Assembly: GCF_025966695.1 (NCBI RefSeq)
Contig: NZ_JAOEIY010000005.1
Span: forward strand, 186,001-250,000
Source: Stutzerimonas sp. S1
GTDB taxonomy: Bacteria; Pseudomonadota; Gammaproteobacteria; Pseudomonadales; Pseudomonadaceae
Length of the DNA: 64,000 nt
Reading direction: 5' to 3'
In this document: positions 17,005 through 27,267 of the stretch, one piece after another
How the letters are laid out: every line of letters starts with the position of its first letter
Position numbering within the stretch: the stretch's first letter is position 1
Translations under genes and position numbers: made by a program
Notes under the pieces: model-generated
Seen by the model: only the letters and a program-made list of their open reading frames with translations
Database searches by the model: none
What the model was told of the DNA's origin: nothing

Positions 17005-17166
17005 GGATGAATCCGGGCGGGTAAGACAAGGCGCCGATTATAGCCCCCTGCCGGCGGCCGGTCTCGTTTGCCGCGCCGTCGAGGGTTGCGCGGATTGCCG
17101 GTGGTCGCCGGGGCGTTCGCGGGGGTAGACTCGGCGTTCCCCGCAAGCCCCGCCAAGATAGCCAGA

Positions 17167-18681
17167 ATGCTCGAACATTACGTCAAGAAGATCCTCACCT
17201 CGCGCGTCTACGACGTCGCCATCGAAACCCCGCTGCAACCTGCCCGCCAGCTGTCCGAGCGTATCGGCAACCAGATTCTGCTCAAGCGTGAGGATCTGCA
17301 GCCAGTGTTCTCCTTCAAGGTACGCGGCGCCTACAACAAGCTGGCGCAGTTGTCGGCCGAGGAGTTGGCGCGTGGCGTGGTGACCGCTTCGGCGGGCAAT
17401 CACGCGCAGGGCGTTGCACTGGCAGCCAAGCATCTGGGCATCAAGGCGACGATCGTCATGCCGCGCACCACGCCGGAGTTGAAGGTGCAGGGCGTGCGCG
17501 CCCGCGGCGGCAAGGTAGTGCTGCATGGAGATGCGTTTCCGGAAGCGCTGGCCTACTCGCTGAAACTGGTCGAGGAAAAGGGGCTCGTGTACATCCATCC
17601 CTACGACGATCCTGACGTGATTGCCGGCCAGGGCACCGTGGCGATGGAGATCCTGCGCCAGCATCAGGGACCGATCAATGCGATCTTCGTCCCGGTCGGC
17701 GGTGGCGGGCTGGTCGCCGGGATTGCGGCCTACGTGAAGTACCTGTACCCGCAGACGCGGGTGATCGGCGTCGAACCGGACGACTCCAACTGCCTGCAGG
17801 CGGCCATGGCCGCGGGCGAGCGCGTGGTGCTCGAGCAGGTTGGATTGTTCGCCGATGGCGTCGCGGTAGCGCAGATCGGCGAGCACACGTTCAATGTCTG
17901 CAAGCACTACGTCGATGAAGTCATCACGGTTAGCACCGACGAGATCTGCGCGGCGATCAAGGACATCTACGACGATACCCGCTCGATCACTGAACCCGCT
18001 GGTGCGCTGGGCGTGGCCGGGATCAAGAAGTATGTCGAGCGCGAAGGTGTAAGCGGTCAGGTGCTGGTGGCGATCGATTCGGGCGCCAACGTCAATTTCG
18101 ACCGTCTGCGCCATGTCGCCGAACGCGCCGAACTGGGCGAGAAGCGCGAGGCGATCATCGCCGTGACCATTCCGGAACAGCCAGGCAGCTTCAAAGCGTT
18201 CTGCGAGGCGATCGGTAAGCGCCAGATCACCGAATTCAACTACCGCTACCACACCAATCGCGAGGCGCACATCTTTGTCGGCGTGCAGACCCATCCGGAA
18301 AACGATCCGCGCGCAGCGCTGGTGGAGGGGTTGCGCGACAAGGGCTTCCCGGTGCTCGATCTGACCGACAACGAGCTGGCCAAGCTGCACATCCGCCATA
18401 TGGTTGGCGGCCACGCGGCCGCGGTCAGTGACGAGATGGTGCTGCGTTTCGAATTTCCCGAACGTCCCGGCGCGCTGTTCAACTTTCTCAACAAGCTCGG
18501 CGGGCGCTGGAACATCTCGATGTTCCACTACCGTAACCACGGCGCCGCCGACGGCCGCGTGGTCGCCGGACTGCAGGTGCCCGCTGACGAGCGGCATCTG
18601 GTCCCGGCGGCATTGGACAAGATCGGCTATCGCTACTGGGATGAAAGCGAGAACCCGGCCTACCGGCTGTTTCTCGGCTGA
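17167..18681 (+). CDS. ilvA: Threonine ammonia-lyase, biosynthetic
   Basis: A 504-residue enzyme. The PLP lysine lies in FSFKVRGAYNK (residues about 49-59), the glycine loop in PVGGGGLVAGIAAY, and two C-terminal ACT-like regulatory domains follow from about residue 330 (AIIAVTIPEQPGSFKAFC and EMVLRFEFPERPGALFNFL), as in the long, isoleucine-regulated form. It converts threonine to 2-oxobutanoate and ammonia, the first step of isoleucine synthesis. The frame is open upstream to 17068, but MLEHYVKKIL at 17167 is the conserved start. It is divergent from rpiA. Confidence 0.96.
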   Translation: MLEHYVKKILTSRVYDVAIETPLQPARQLSERIGNQILLKREDLQPVFSFKVRGAYNKLAQLSAEELARGVVTASAGNHAQGVALAAKHLGIKATIVMPRTTPELKVQGVRARGGKVVLHGDAFPEALAYSLKLVEEKGLVYIHPYDDPDVIAGQGTVAMEILRQHQGPINAIFVPVGGGGLVAGIAAYVKYLYPQTRVIGVEPDDSNCLQAAMAAGERVVLEQVGLFADGVAVAQIGEHTFNVCKHYVDEVITVSTDEICAAIKDIYDDTRSITEPAGALGVAGIKKYVEREGVSGQVLVAIDSGANVNFDRLRHVAERAELGEKREAIIAVTIPEQPGSFKAFCEAIGKRQITEFNYRYHTNREAHIFVGVQTHPENDPRAALVEGLRDKGFPVLDLTDNELAKLHIRHMVGGHAAAVSDEMVLRFEFPERPGALFNFLNKLGGRWNISMFHYRNHGAADGRVVAGLQVPADERHLVPAALDKIGYRYWDESENPAYRLFLG

Positions 18682-18705
18682 ACGAACCGGCCGTCAGGAG
18701 AGCAA

Positions 18706-19146
18706 ATGGACCATTATCTGCTGCTGCGAATCGTCCACGGCGGGTCGGCGATACTGCTGATGCTCGGGCTGGTTGCCCACTGGCTGATGCTATGGAAGGC
18801 TTCGCGTCGCGGCGACCCTGCGGTGCTGCAGCGCAAGCTGCGACGCACCCGGTTGATCTCGTTGCCGCTGCTCGCGCTACTGGGCTTGTCATTGCCGCTG
18901 AGCGGCTGGTGGCTGGTGCATCTGGCCGGTTGGCCGTTGGGCCAGATGTGGCTGCTCGGTAGCTCTGCGCTGTTCGTCGTGCTGTTGCCGCTGGGGCTGT
19001 TGCTCGCCGGTCGCCTGCGCGCCTGGGCGGCGCTGGGCGAGGTGCCGGCACCGGTGCGGTTACTGCGTTTCTGCGCAGCCTATGCCGGTCTGATCCTGCT
19101 GATATTGCTGGCCATCAGCGGCCTGATGGGCGCCAAGCCGGTCTGA
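18706..19146 (+). CDS. DUF2269 family membrane protein
   Basis: A 146-residue integral membrane protein with four predicted helices: residues about 5-28, 50-70, 80-105 and 120-140. It begins LLLRIVHGGSAILLMLGLVA with the conserved His of the family and has two basic cytoplasmic loops. The function is unknown. It is 24 bp after ilvA on the same strand, preceded by CAGGAGAG, and converges on the HAD phosphatase gene. Confidence 0.8.
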   Translation: MDHYLLLRIVHGGSAILLMLGLVAHWLMLWKASRRGDPAVLQRKLRRTRLISLPLLALLGLSLPLSGWWLVHLAGWPLGQMWLLGSSALFVVLLPLGLLLAGRLRAWAALGEVPAPVRLLRFCAAYAGLILLILLAISGLMGAKPV

Positions 19147-19188
19147 CGCCTCGATCGCTGTGTCCGGCTCGGTGAACGCTTTGCTGGC

Positions 19189-19842
19189 TCAGCGTAGCGA
19201 GATGATGCGCCAGCCCCGCTGTTCGGCGATCTGGCGCAGGGTTGGATCCGGGTCGACGGCGACCGGGTGCGTAACCCGTTCCAGCAACGGCAGGTCGTTG
19301 CGCGAATCGCTGTAAAAGTAGCTGTCTTCCAGCGTCTGCTCGGTTTCCGCCAGCCAGCGCTCGATGCGCGCAACCTTGCCTTCCTGGAAACAAGGGATGT
19401 CGGTGAGACGCCCGGTGTAACGGCCGTCGCGCATCTCGCATTCGGTGGCCAGCAGCGTGTCGACTCCGAGGCGCGCGGCGATCGGGCCAGTGATGAAGCG
19501 ATTGGTGGCGGTGATGATCACCACACGGTCGCCTGCCTCGAGATGCTGGCGCAGCAACGCCTCGCCCTTGCTCAGCACGATCGGCTCGATGTGCTCGCGC
19601 ATGAACTCCTCATGCCAGATCTGCAGCTGCGCCATGTCGCTGCGGCCGAGCAACTCCTGGCAGAAGTTCTGGTAAGCGTGCACGTCGAGGTTACCGTTGA
19701 GGTAGTCCTGATAGAAGGCGTCGTTGCGGGCCCGATAGCTGTCGGCGTCGACAATGCCGCGCTGGCAAAGGTATTCGCCCCAGGCATGGTCACTGTCACC
19801 GGCCAGCAGGGTGTTGTCGAGATCGAATAGAGCCAGGCGCAC
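19189..19842 (-). CDS. HAD-superfamily subfamily IB phosphatase
   Basis: A 217-residue SerB-like hydrolase. Motif I is [16 protein letters not shown] (nucleophile Asp8), motif II is [10 protein letters not shown], and motif III/IV is [14 protein letters not shown] helical cap lies between motifs I and II. The gene sits divergent from rppH. I recall the P. aeruginosa orthologue in this position (PA0335) being proposed as a histidinol-phosphate phosphatase; the sequence alone shows only a HAD-IB phosphatase. The start matches the first Met before motif I. Confidence 0.88.
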   Translation of the reverse strand: MRLALFDLDNTLLAGDSDHAWGEYLCQRGIVDADSYRARNDAFYQDYLNGNLDVHAYQNFCQELLGRSDMAQLQIWHEEFMREHIEPIVLSKGEALLRQHLEAGDRVVIITATNRFITGPIAARLGVDTLLATECEMRDGRYTGRLTDIPCFQEGKVARIERWLAETEQTLEDSYFYSDSRNDLPLLERVTHPVAVDPDPTLRQIAEQRGWRIISLR

Positions 19843-20019
19843 GGAAGAATTCCTCGGAAGTTTGATGGCCGCGCAAGCATAACGGAATGCATCCCCGGCG
19901 CCACGCGTCGCCCGCCTTTCCCATGGTCGGCCAGGCGCGAACTGGCCACTTTCCGCGCTTTCGGCTCGTTGTCATTTTGTGGAACAATGCGGCGACATGC
20001 GTTTGCGAGGTTGCTAGCC

Positions 20020-20499
20020 GTGATCGATTCCGATGGTTTTCGCCCGAATGTCGGCATCATCCTGACCAATGATGTCGGGCAGGTGCTGTGGGCGCGACGG
20101 ATCAACCAGGATGCGTGGCAGTTTCCGCAGGGTGGCATCAATTCGCGCGAGACTCCCGAGGAAGCGCTGTATCGCGAGCTCAACGAAGAAGTCGGGCTGG
20201 AAGAGCAGGATGTGAACATCCTCGCCTGCACCCGGGGCTGGTTGCGTTATCGTCTACCGCAGCGTCTGGTACGCACCCATAGCCAGCCGCTGTGCATCGG
20301 TCAGAAGCAGAAGTGGTTCCTGCTGCGCCTGACCGCGTCCGAGGAACGGGTGCGCATGGACCTGACCGGCAAGCCGGAATTCGACGGCTGGCGCTGGGTC
20401 AGCTACTGGTATCCGCTGGGGCAGGTGGTCACCTTCAAGCGCGAGGTCTATCGTCGCGCACTTAAAGAACTCGCCCCGCGTCTGCCGGTGCGGGACTGA
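20020..20499 (+). CDS. rppH: RNA pyrophosphohydrolase
   Basis: A 159-residue Nudix protein. The Nudix box is [20 protein letters not shown] with VGLEE following, and the start [18 protein letters not shown] matches RppH after a GTG initiation codon at 20020. The upstream in-frame ATG at 19969 would add 17 non-conserved residues. RppH removes pyrophosphate from the 5' end of mRNA and so triggers RNase E decay. It lies 22 bp before ptsP; the rppH-ptsP pair is common in gammaproteobacteria. Confidence 0.95.
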   Translation: MIDSDGFRPNVGIILTNDVGQVLWARRINQDAWQFPQGGINSRETPEEALYRELNEEVGLEEQDVNILACTRGWLRYRLPQRLVRTHSQPLCIGQKQKWFLLRLTASEERVRMDLTGKPEFDGWRWVSYWYPLGQVVTFKREVYRRALKELAPRLPVRD

Positions 20500-20521
20500 G
20501 ACGGGGAGAAAGCCTCTGAGC

Positions 20522-22795
20522 ATGCTCGGCACGCTGCGCAAGATTGTCCAGGAAGTGAACGCCGCCAAGGACCTCAAAGCGGCATTGGGCATCATCGTGC
20601 TGAGAGTCAAGGAGGCCATGGGCAGCCAGGTCTGCTCGGTCTATCTGCTCGATCCGGAAACCGAACGCTTCGTCCTGATGGCCACTGAAGGCCTGAACAA
20701 GCGCGCCATCGGCAAGGTCAGCATGGCACCCAACGAAGGTCTGGTCGGCCTCGTCGGCACCCGCGAGGAACCGCTCAATCTCGAGCACGCCTCCGAACAC
20801 CCGCGTTACCGCTATTTCGCCGAGACCGGCGAGGAGCGTTATGCGTCCTTCCTCGGTGCACCGATCATTCACCACCGTCGGGTGATGGGCGTGCTGGTCA
20901 TCCAGCAGAAGGAGCGCCGTCAATTCGACGAGGGTGAGGAGGCGTTTCTCGTCACCATGAGTGCGCAGCTCGCCGGCGTCATCGCCCACGCGGAGGCGAC
21001 CGGCTCGATCCGTGGCCTCGGCCGGCAGGGCAAGGGCATTCAGGAGACCCGTTTCATTGGCATTCCCGGCGCGCCGGGGGCCGCCGTTGGTACTGCGCTG
21101 GTAGTGCTGCCGCCGGCCGATCTGGATGTGGTGCCGGACAAGACTGTCGATGACATCGGCGCCGAACTCGCGCTTTTCGAGACCGCTCTTGAGGCGGTTC
21201 GTGCCGACATGCGGGCGCTATCCGAGAAGCTCGCCACGCAGATGCGCAAGGAAGAACGCGCGCTGTTCGACGTCTACCTGATGATGCTGGATGACTCGGC
21301 GTTGGCCGGCGAGGTCAGCAAGGTGATCCGTACCGGCCAATGGGCGCAGGGTGCGCTGCGGCAAGTGGTCAACGAGCATGTACGGCGCTTCGAGATGATG
21401 GATGATGCCTACCTGCGCGAGCGGGCTTCGGACGTCAAGGATATCGGTCGACGCCTGTTGGGCTATCTCCAGGAAGCCCACCACCAGACCCTGACCTATC
21501 CGGACAAAACCATTCTGGTCAGCGAGGAACTGTCGCCGGCGATGCTCGGCGAGGTGCCGGAAGGCAAGCTGGTCGGCATGGTTTCGGTGCTCGGTTCGAG
21601 CAACTCGCACGTGGCGATCCTGGCCCGCGCGATGGGAATTCCCACGGTGATGGGTGCGGTCGACCTGCCTTATTCGAAGGTCGATGGTATCGAGCTGATC
21701 ATCGATGGCTACCGCGGCGAGATCATCACCAACCCCGGCAAGATGTTGCGCGAGCAGTACGAGGTGCTCGCCGAGCAGGAGCGTCAGCTCTCCGAAGGGC
21801 TGGACGTGCTGCGCGAGCTGCCCTGCGAGACCACCGACGGTCATCGCATCCCGTTGTGGGTCAACACCGGGCTGCTCGCCGACGTGGTGCGTGCGCAGGA
21901 GCGTGGCGCCGAGGGCGTCGGCCTGTACCGGACCGAAGTGCCCTTCATGATCAAGGAACGCTTCCCCAGCGAAAAAGAGCAGATGGCGATCTATCGCGAA
22001 CAGCTCGAAGCCTTCCATCCGCTGCCGGTGACCATGCGCAGTCTGGACATCGGTGGCGACAAGTCACTGCCCTATTTCCCGATCAAGGAAGAGAATCCCT
22101 TCCTCGGCTGGCGCGGCATCCGCGTCACGCTGGATCACCCGGAGATTTTCCTGCTACAGACTCGCGCCATGCTCAAGGCCAGCGTCGGGCTGAACAACCT
22201 GCGTATCTTGCTGCCTATGATCTCCGGGTTGCGCGAGCTGGAAGAGGCGCTGCACCTGATTCACCGTGCCTGGGGTGAGGTACGCGACGAGGGCCTGGAT
22301 GTCCAGATGCCGCCGGTGGGCGTAATGATCGAGGTGCCGGCTGCGGTCTACCTGACCAGCGAGCTGGCACGCATGGTGGACTTCATCTCGGTTGGTTCCA
22401 ACGACCTGACCCAGTATCTGCTGGCGGTGGACCGCAACAATCCGCGCGTCGCCGATCTCTATGATTACCTGCATCCCGCAGTACTAGAGGCGCTGCAACG
22501 AGTGGTCAACGAGGCTCACGACGAGGGCAAGCCCGTGAGTATCTGCGGCGAGATGGCCGGCGACCCGGCCGCCGCGATGCTGTTGCTGGCGATGGGTTTC
22601 GACAGCCTGTCGATGAACGCCACCAACCTGCCCAAGGTCAAGTGGCTACTGCGCCAGGTCAGCATGCAGACTGCCCGCGAGCTGCTGGCGCGGGTCATGG
22701 TGCTCGATAGCCCGCAGGTGATTCACGCCACCGTGCAGTTGACGCTGCGCAACCTTGGCTTGAATCGGCTGATCAATCCATCCGCAGCGGTGTGA
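20522..22795 (+). CDS. ptsP: Phosphoenolpyruvate-protein phosphotransferase PtsP (EI-Ntr)
   Basis: A 757-residue protein. The N-terminal GAF domain (residues about 1-160) is followed by a PEP-utilising N-domain, the phospho-His segment SSNSHVAILARAMGIPTVMG near residue 358, and a C-terminal PEP-binding barrel ending with VSICGEMAGDPAAAMLLLAM. It starts the nitrogen phosphotransferase relay (PtsP, PtsO, PtsN). It probably shares a transcript with rppH. A GC-rich hairpin follows the stop. Confidence 0.97.
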   Translation: MLGTLRKIVQEVNAAKDLKAALGIIVLRVKEAMGSQVCSVYLLDPETERFVLMATEGLNKRAIGKVSMAPNEGLVGLVGTREEPLNLEHASEHPRYRYFAETGEERYASFLGAPIIHHRRVMGVLVIQQKERRQFDEGEEAFLVTMSAQLAGVIAHAEATGSIRGLGRQGKGIQETRFIGIPGAPGAAVGTALVVLPPADLDVVPDKTVDDIGAELALFETALEAVRADMRALSEKLATQMRKEERALFDVYLMMLDDSALAGEVSKVIRTGQWAQGALRQVVNEHVRRFEMMDDAYLRERASDVKDIGRRLLGYLQEAHHQTLTYPDKTILVSEELSPAMLGEVPEGKLVGMVSVLGSSNSHVAILARAMGIPTVMGAVDLPYSKVDGIELIIDGYRGEIITNPGKMLREQYEVLAEQERQLSEGLDVLRELPCETTDGHRIPLWVNTGLLADVVRAQERGAEGVGLYRTEVPFMIKERFPSEKEQMAIYREQLEAFHPLPVTMRSLDIGGDKSLPYFPIKEENPFLGWRGIRVTLDHPEIFLLQTRAMLKASVGLNNLRILLPMISGLRELEEALHLIHRAWGEVRDEGLDVQMPPVGVMIEVPAAVYLTSELARMVDFISVGSNDLTQYLLAVDRNNPRVADLYDYLHPAVLEALQRVVNEAHDEGKPVSICGEMAGDPAAAMLLLAMGFDSLSMNATNLPKVKWLLRQVSMQTARELLARVMVLDSPQVIHATVQLTLRNLGLNRLINPSAAV

Positions 22796-22803
22796 GGTGC
22801 CCA

Positions 22804-22825
22804 CGGCGCTCGCCAGCGAGCGCCG
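22804..22825. terminator. GC-rich hairpin between convergent ptsP and NRDE genes
   Basis: A perfect 10-bp inverted repeat, CGGCGCTCGC (22804-22813) with its complement (22816-22825), separates two convergent genes. There is no T-tract, so intrinsic termination is uncertain. Confidence 0.4.
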
Positions 22826-22827
22826 CC

Positions 22828-23583
22828 TCAGCGCGATGATGGATGGCGGTAAGCGCTCTCGCCCAGCATTCCCTCGGGGCCGAAACGGCGCTCCCGAATG
22901 TCCAGCGTCCCGTCTTGCCAACGCAGCAGGGCAGTGCTGGCGCGCGTGCCATATTCCGGACTGGCGATGAAGATGCTGGACAGCCGGCGCTCCCACTCCG
23001 GTGGTACACCGGTGCTCGGCAGCTCCGCATCCGCTGCTGGCTGATCATCGCTGAGCAGTTGCAGCAGAGACTCCGGCTGCGCGGCTCCTAGCTGCGCAAC
23101 CAATGCCGCGCGGGCCCGGCGCAGCTTGGGCCAGGGTGTATCCAGATCGGCGTTGCTAAGACCGTAGACGCCGGCGTCGAGTCGCTGCGGCTTACCGAGC
23201 TGGGAATTGAAATGCCAGAGCTCTTCGGCGGTGCCGGCCAGTAGGTTGAAGCCGGCGTAGTCGTCGACGCATCCGGCCAGCTTGGCGAGGTATTCGGCGG
23301 GATGAAGATCGCTGCGCAGGTACTGCTCCGGCAGTTCGCCGCGACTGCGCCGGCCGGGTGGCTGGCCACCAGCGCGGATGTTGGTCAGCGCGGCGAAACG
23401 ACCGTCGGGACGGATGCCCATCCAGGTGCCGCCTGCCTGCAGGTCGCGGCCGCCGATGATGTCGGGCGCATCATCCCAGGCGGCCAGAGCTAGGCTGGGA
23501 CGCTCGTGAAACTCGTCACGGTTGGCGGCGACAACCAGCGGCAGTGCATGTGCAGGCCGCCAGGCGAAAACGATTAGGCACAT
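22828..23583 (-). CDS. NRDE/TANGO2 family protein
   Basis: A 251-residue protein with Met-Cys at the N-terminus (MCLIVFAW) and the diagnostic NRDE motif in VVAANRDEFHERP (residues about 18-30), then GGRDLQAGGTWMGI and FAALTNIRA. TANGO2-type proteins have an Ntn-hydrolase-like fold with Cys2 as presumed nucleophile; roles in haem handling have been suggested for animal and bacterial members. It is convergent with ptsP and divergent from the TauE/SafE gene. Confidence 0.9.
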   Translation of the reverse strand: MCLIVFAWRPAHALPLVVAANRDEFHERPSLALAAWDDAPDIIGGRDLQAGGTWMGIRPDGRFAALTNIRAGGQPPGRRSRGELPEQYLRSDLHPAEYLAKLAGCVDDYAGFNLLAGTAEELWHFNSQLGKPQRLDAGVYGLSNADLDTPWPKLRRARAALVAQLGAAQPESLLQLLSDDQPAADAELPSTGVPPEWERRLSSIFIASPEYGTRASTALLRWQDGTLDIRERRFGPEGMLGESAYRHPSSR

Positions 23584-23739
23584 GGGAAACCTTCAGCAGT
23601 ACCGAGCTCTGCACAGAGTACAGGCGTGAACAGCGGGGCGGCTATCGGCATGGCGGTCGGACCTGCCGCGCCCCCTTGCTGCAGCGTGGCAGGCGGATTT
23701 TCCGCTACCATACCGCTTTGTTTCGCCGGGATAAGGCAA

Positions 23740-24522
23740 ATGGAGTTTCTGCTGTATCTGCTGCTGGGAAGCTGTGCCGGCGTGCTGGCCGGGCTGTTCG
23801 GCGTGGGCGGTGGGCTGATCATCGTGCCGGTGCTGGTGCTGAGCTTCAGCGCCCAGGGTTTCTCGCCGGAGATTCTGACGCATCTTGCTGTCGGCACTTC
23901 GCTGGCGACTATCGTCTTTACCTCGGTCAACTCGATTCTCACGCACCATCGCAAAGGCGCGGTGCGCTGGCCGATGGTGCTGTGGATGACCGTCGGCATC
24001 CTGCTCGGCGCGGCACTCGGCAGCCTGACTGCGGCTGCGATTCAGGGGCCGATGCTGCAACGCATCATTGGTATCTTTGCCATCGTGATGGCGGTGCAGA
24101 TGGCGTTCGATCTGCGTCCCAAGGCCAGCGCGCATCAGCCTGGCAAGCCGGAGCTGTCGCTGGTCGGAGTGGTGATCGGCTGGGCCTCGGCGATATTCGG
24201 CATCGGTGGCGGCTCGCTTTCGGTGCCCTATCTGACCTGGCGCAGCGTGCCGATGCAGCAGGCCGTGGCGACCTCGGCCGCCTGCGGTCTGCCGATCGCG
24301 CTGGCGGGAGCGCTGAGTTTCATGGTGGTCGGCTGGCAGACCCCGCAGCTTCCCGAGTGGAGTCTGGGTTTCGTCTATCTGCCGGCGTTGCTCGGGATTG
24401 CCGCGACGAGCATGTTCTTCGCCAGGCTGGGCGCGAAGCTGGCCCATCGGCTGTCGGCCAGGGTTCTCCGGCGCCTGTTTGCGCTGCTGCTGCTGGGCGT
24501 TGGTATCAATTTCTTGATTTGA
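23740..24522 (+). CDS. TauE/SafE family membrane permease
   Basis: A 260-residue membrane protein with about eight predicted helices. Two repeats are marked by [16 protein letters not shown] (residues about 19-34) and [19 protein letters not shown] (residues about 147-165), which is the TauE/SafE signature. The family exports sulfite, sulfonates or related anions; the substrate here is unknown. The frame is open upstream but the ATG at 23740 starts the first helix. Ten bases separate it from lgt, so the two are probably an operon. Confidence 0.92.
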   Translation: MEFLLYLLLGSCAGVLAGLFGVGGGLIIVPVLVLSFSAQGFSPEILTHLAVGTSLATIVFTSVNSILTHHRKGAVRWPMVLWMTVGILLGAALGSLTAAAIQGPMLQRIIGIFAIVMAVQMAFDLRPKASAHQPGKPELSLVGVVIGWASAIFGIGGGSLSVPYLTWRSVPMQQAVATSAACGLPIALAGALSFMVVGWQTPQLPEWSLGFVYLPALLGIAATSMFFARLGAKLAHRLSARVLRRLFALLLLGVGINFLI

Positions 24523-24532
24523 GGAGCGCAGG

Positions 24533-25333
24533 ATGCTGCCTTACCCGCAGATTGACCCCGTGGCGGTCGCCATCGGCCCGCTGCAGATTCACTGGTACGG
24601 CCTGATGTACCTGATCGGTATCGGCGGTGCCTGGTGGCTAGCCTCGCGCCGGCTGGCCGGGTTCGATGCCGGCTGGAGCAAGGAGAAGCTTTCCGATCTG
24701 GTGTTCTGGGTCGCCATGGGCGTGATCGTCGGTGGGCGCCTGGGCTACGTACTGTTCTACGATCTGGCGGCCTATATCGATCAGCCCAGCCTGATCCTGC
24801 AGGTGTGGAAAGGCGGCATGTCCTTCCACGGCGGTCTGATCGGCGTGCTGCTTTGCACCTGGATCTTCGCCCGGCGTAACGGCAAGAGTTTCTTCGAGCT
24901 GATGGACTTCATCGCGCCGTTGGTGCCGATCGGTCTGGGCGCCGGCCGCATCGGCAACTTCATCAATGCCGAGCTGTGGGGCAAAGCCACCGATGTGCCC
25001 TGGGCGATGGTCTTCCCGACCGATCCGCAGCAGCTGGCGCGACATCCGTCGCAGCTCTACCAGTTCGCTCTCGAAGGCGTGGCGCTATTCGTCATCCTCT
25101 GGTTCTACTCGTGCAAACCTCGGCCGACCATGGCGGTGTCCGGGTTGTTCGCCGTGTGCTACGGGATCTTCCGCTTCATCGTCGAGTTCGTCCGCGTGCC
25201 GGATGCGCAGCTCGGTTACCTCGCATTCGGCTGGCTGACGATGGGACAGGTGCTGTGCGTGCCGATGGTGCTGCTCGGCGCAGGCATGATCGCCTGGGCC
25301 TATCGTCGCGACACTGCAAAGGCCGCGGTCTGA
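24533..25333 (+). CDS. lgt: Prolipoprotein diacylglyceryl transferase
   Basis: A 266-residue inner-membrane enzyme with seven helices. Conserved segments are [21 protein letters not shown] (essential His), [17 protein letters not shown] (essential Arg/Asn) and the C-terminal [14 protein letters not shown]. It transfers diacylglyceryl from phosphatidylglycerol to the lipobox Cys of prolipoproteins. The lgt-thyA order is common in gammaproteobacteria. Confidence 0.97.
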   Translation: MLPYPQIDPVAVAIGPLQIHWYGLMYLIGIGGAWWLASRRLAGFDAGWSKEKLSDLVFWVAMGVIVGGRLGYVLFYDLAAYIDQPSLILQVWKGGMSFHGGLIGVLLCTWIFARRNGKSFFELMDFIAPLVPIGLGAGRIGNFINAELWGKATDVPWAMVFPTDPQQLARHPSQLYQFALEGVALFVILWFYSCKPRPTMAVSGLFAVCYGIFRFIVEFVRVPDAQLGYLAFGWLTMGQVLCVPMVLLGAGMIAWAYRRDTAKAAV

Positions 25334-25441
25334 TCCGGCGTTACGCCCGGCTCGTCGCCTGAGCGCGACAAATCGGGCGCGGCTTCTTACCATTCGCGCA
25401 GCTTTTTTCAACGCGCTTCGGCGCCCGTTCCGAGTCAATCG

Positions 25442-26236
25442 ATGAAACAGTATCTCGACCTGATGCGCCACGTGCGCGAGCACGGCACCTTCAAGAGCGA
25501 CCGTACCGGTACCGGCACCTACAGCGTGTTCGGCCACCAGATGCGCTTCGACCTGGGCGAGGGTTTTCCGCTGGTCACCACCAAGAAGTGCCACCTCAAA
25601 TCGATCATCCACGAGCTGCTGTGGTTCCTCAAAGGTGAGACCAACATCCGCTACCTGAAGGAAAACGGCGTATCCATCTGGGACGAGTGGGCCGACGAAA
25701 ATGGCGAGCTGGGCCCGGTCTACGGCTATCAGTGGCGCAGCTGGCCGGCACCGAACGGTGAGTCCATCGACCAGATCGCCAAGCTGGTGGAGATGATCAG
25801 GAAGAACCCGGACTCGCGTCGGCTGATCGTCTCGGCCTGGAACCCGGCGCTGGTCGACCAGATGGCCCTGCCGCCCTGCCACGCGCTGTTCCAGTTCTAC
25901 GTCGCCGACGGCAAGCTCAGCTGCCAGCTGTACCAGCGCTCGGCCGACATCTTCCTTGGTGTGCCCTTCAACATCGCCAGCTACGCCTTGCTGACGCTGA
26001 TGGTCGCCCAGGTCTGCGACCTGCAGCCGGGCGAGTTCATCTGGAGCGGCGGCGACTGCCACCTCTACGCCAACCATCTGGAGCAGGCCGACCTGCAGCT
26101 GGCGCGCGAGCCGCTTCCGTTGCCGACCATGCAGATCAACCCGGAGGTGAAGGACCTGTTCGCCTTCCGTTTCGAGGATTTCGAGCTGGTCGGCTACCAG
26201 GCTCATCCGCATATCAAGGCGCCGGTCGCCGTTTGA
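25442..26236 (+). CDS. thyA: Thymidylate synthase
   Basis: A 264-residue enzyme, the exact E. coli ThyA length. It has the start [31 protein letters not shown], the catalytic Cys in [12 protein letters not shown] (residue about 146), and [19 protein letters not shown] for folate/dUMP binding. It makes dTMP from dUMP using methylenetetrahydrofolate. It follows lgt by 108 bp. Confidence 0.98.
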   Translation: MKQYLDLMRHVREHGTFKSDRTGTGTYSVFGHQMRFDLGEGFPLVTTKKCHLKSIIHELLWFLKGETNIRYLKENGVSIWDEWADENGELGPVYGYQWRSWPAPNGESIDQIAKLVEMIRKNPDSRRLIVSAWNPALVDQMALPPCHALFQFYVADGKLSCQLYQRSADIFLGVPFNIASYALLTLMVAQVCDLQPGEFIWSGGDCHLYANHLEQADLQLAREPLPLPTMQINPEVKDLFAFRFEDFELVGYQAHPHIKAPVAV

Positions 26237-26277
26237 GGCGTTGCGTCCGCACTTGCGCGACCCGGGCGGTGCGGCGC

Positions 26278-27267
26278 TCAGTCGTCCTCCGTCCGCTGTT
26301 CGAGCTTGCGTCCGAATCGTGAGGCGTAGAGTTCGCCGATCATGCCGCGGCGGAACACCAGCACGCAGACCATGAAGATGATCCCGGTGACCAGGGTCAC
26401 CGGTAGTTCCGAGGTGGCGAAGTAGTTGCCCAGCGTGGTCACCAGGGCCGCGCCGAAGATCGGCCCGACCAGGGTGCCGATGCCGCCGAGCAGGGTCATC
26501 AGCACCACCTCGCCGGACATCTGCCAGCTCACATCGGTCAGCGTGGCGAACTGGAACACCAGCGCCTTCAGCCCGCCGGCCAGCCCCGCCAGCGCAGCGG
26601 ACATCACGAACGCCCCGAGCTTGTAGCGCGCCACCGAATAGCCGAGGGAAATCGCGCGATTCTCGTTCTCGCGGATCGAGCGCAGGATCATGCCGTACGG
26701 TGAGTGGATCACCCGCCAGATCACGAACATCCCGGCGAGGAACACCGAGAGCACGAAGAAATACATGTACAGCGGCTCCTGCAGATCGATGAAGCCGAGC
26801 AACTGGCCGCGGGGAATGTTCTGGATGCCATCCTCACCGTGGGTGAAGGGGGCCTGCAGGCAGAAGAAGAAAAACATCTGCGACAGTGCCAGGGTGATCA
26901 TCGTCGAGTAGATGCCCTGCCGGCGGATCGCCAGGAAGCCGATGATCAACCCGAGAAACGCCGCGCCGGCCACGCCGACGAGAATGCCCAGTTCCGGCGG
27001 CAGCCCCCATTCCTTGACCGCATGCGCGGTGAAGTACGCCGCGCCGCCGAAGAACGCTGCGTGGCCGAAGGAGAGAATGCCGGTGTAGCCGAGCAGCAGG
27101 TTGAAGGCGCAGGCGAAGAGGGCGAAGCACAGCACCTTCATCAGGAAGATAGGGTAGAAGTAGAACGGTGCGAATGCCAGCGCCAGTACGCCGATCAGGA
27201 TCAGCACGGTCTCCAGGCGTAGCAGCGGGCGTTTGGTTGTTGCGGTGACGCTAACCTGGCTGTTCAT
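26278..27267 (-). CDS. livM: Branched-chain amino acid-type ABC transporter permease (LivM family)
   Basis: A 329-residue membrane protein with about nine or ten helices. The LivM-type motifs GYTGILSFGHAAFFGGAAYF and GGIGTLVGPIFGAALV are present. It is the last gene of a five-gene operon (substrate-binding protein, two ATPases, two permeases) and its start shares one base with the stop of the second permease. The operon could take up branched-chain amino acids, but this family also carries amides, urea and aromatic acids. Confidence 0.92.
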   Translation of the reverse strand: MNSQVSVTATTKRPLLRLETVLILIGVLALAFAPFYFYPIFLMKVLCFALFACAFNLLLGYTGILSFGHAAFFGGAAYFTAHAVKEWGLPPELGILVGVAGAAFLGLIIGFLAIRRQGIYSTMITLALSQMFFFFCLQAPFTHGEDGIQNIPRGQLLGFIDLQEPLYMYFFVLSVFLAGMFVIWRVIHSPYGMILRSIRENENRAISLGYSVARYKLGAFVMSAALAGLAGGLKALVFQFATLTDVSWQMSGEVVLMTLLGGIGTLVGPIFGAALVTTLGNYFATSELPVTLVTGIIFMVCVLVFRRGMIGELYASRFGRKLEQRTEDD

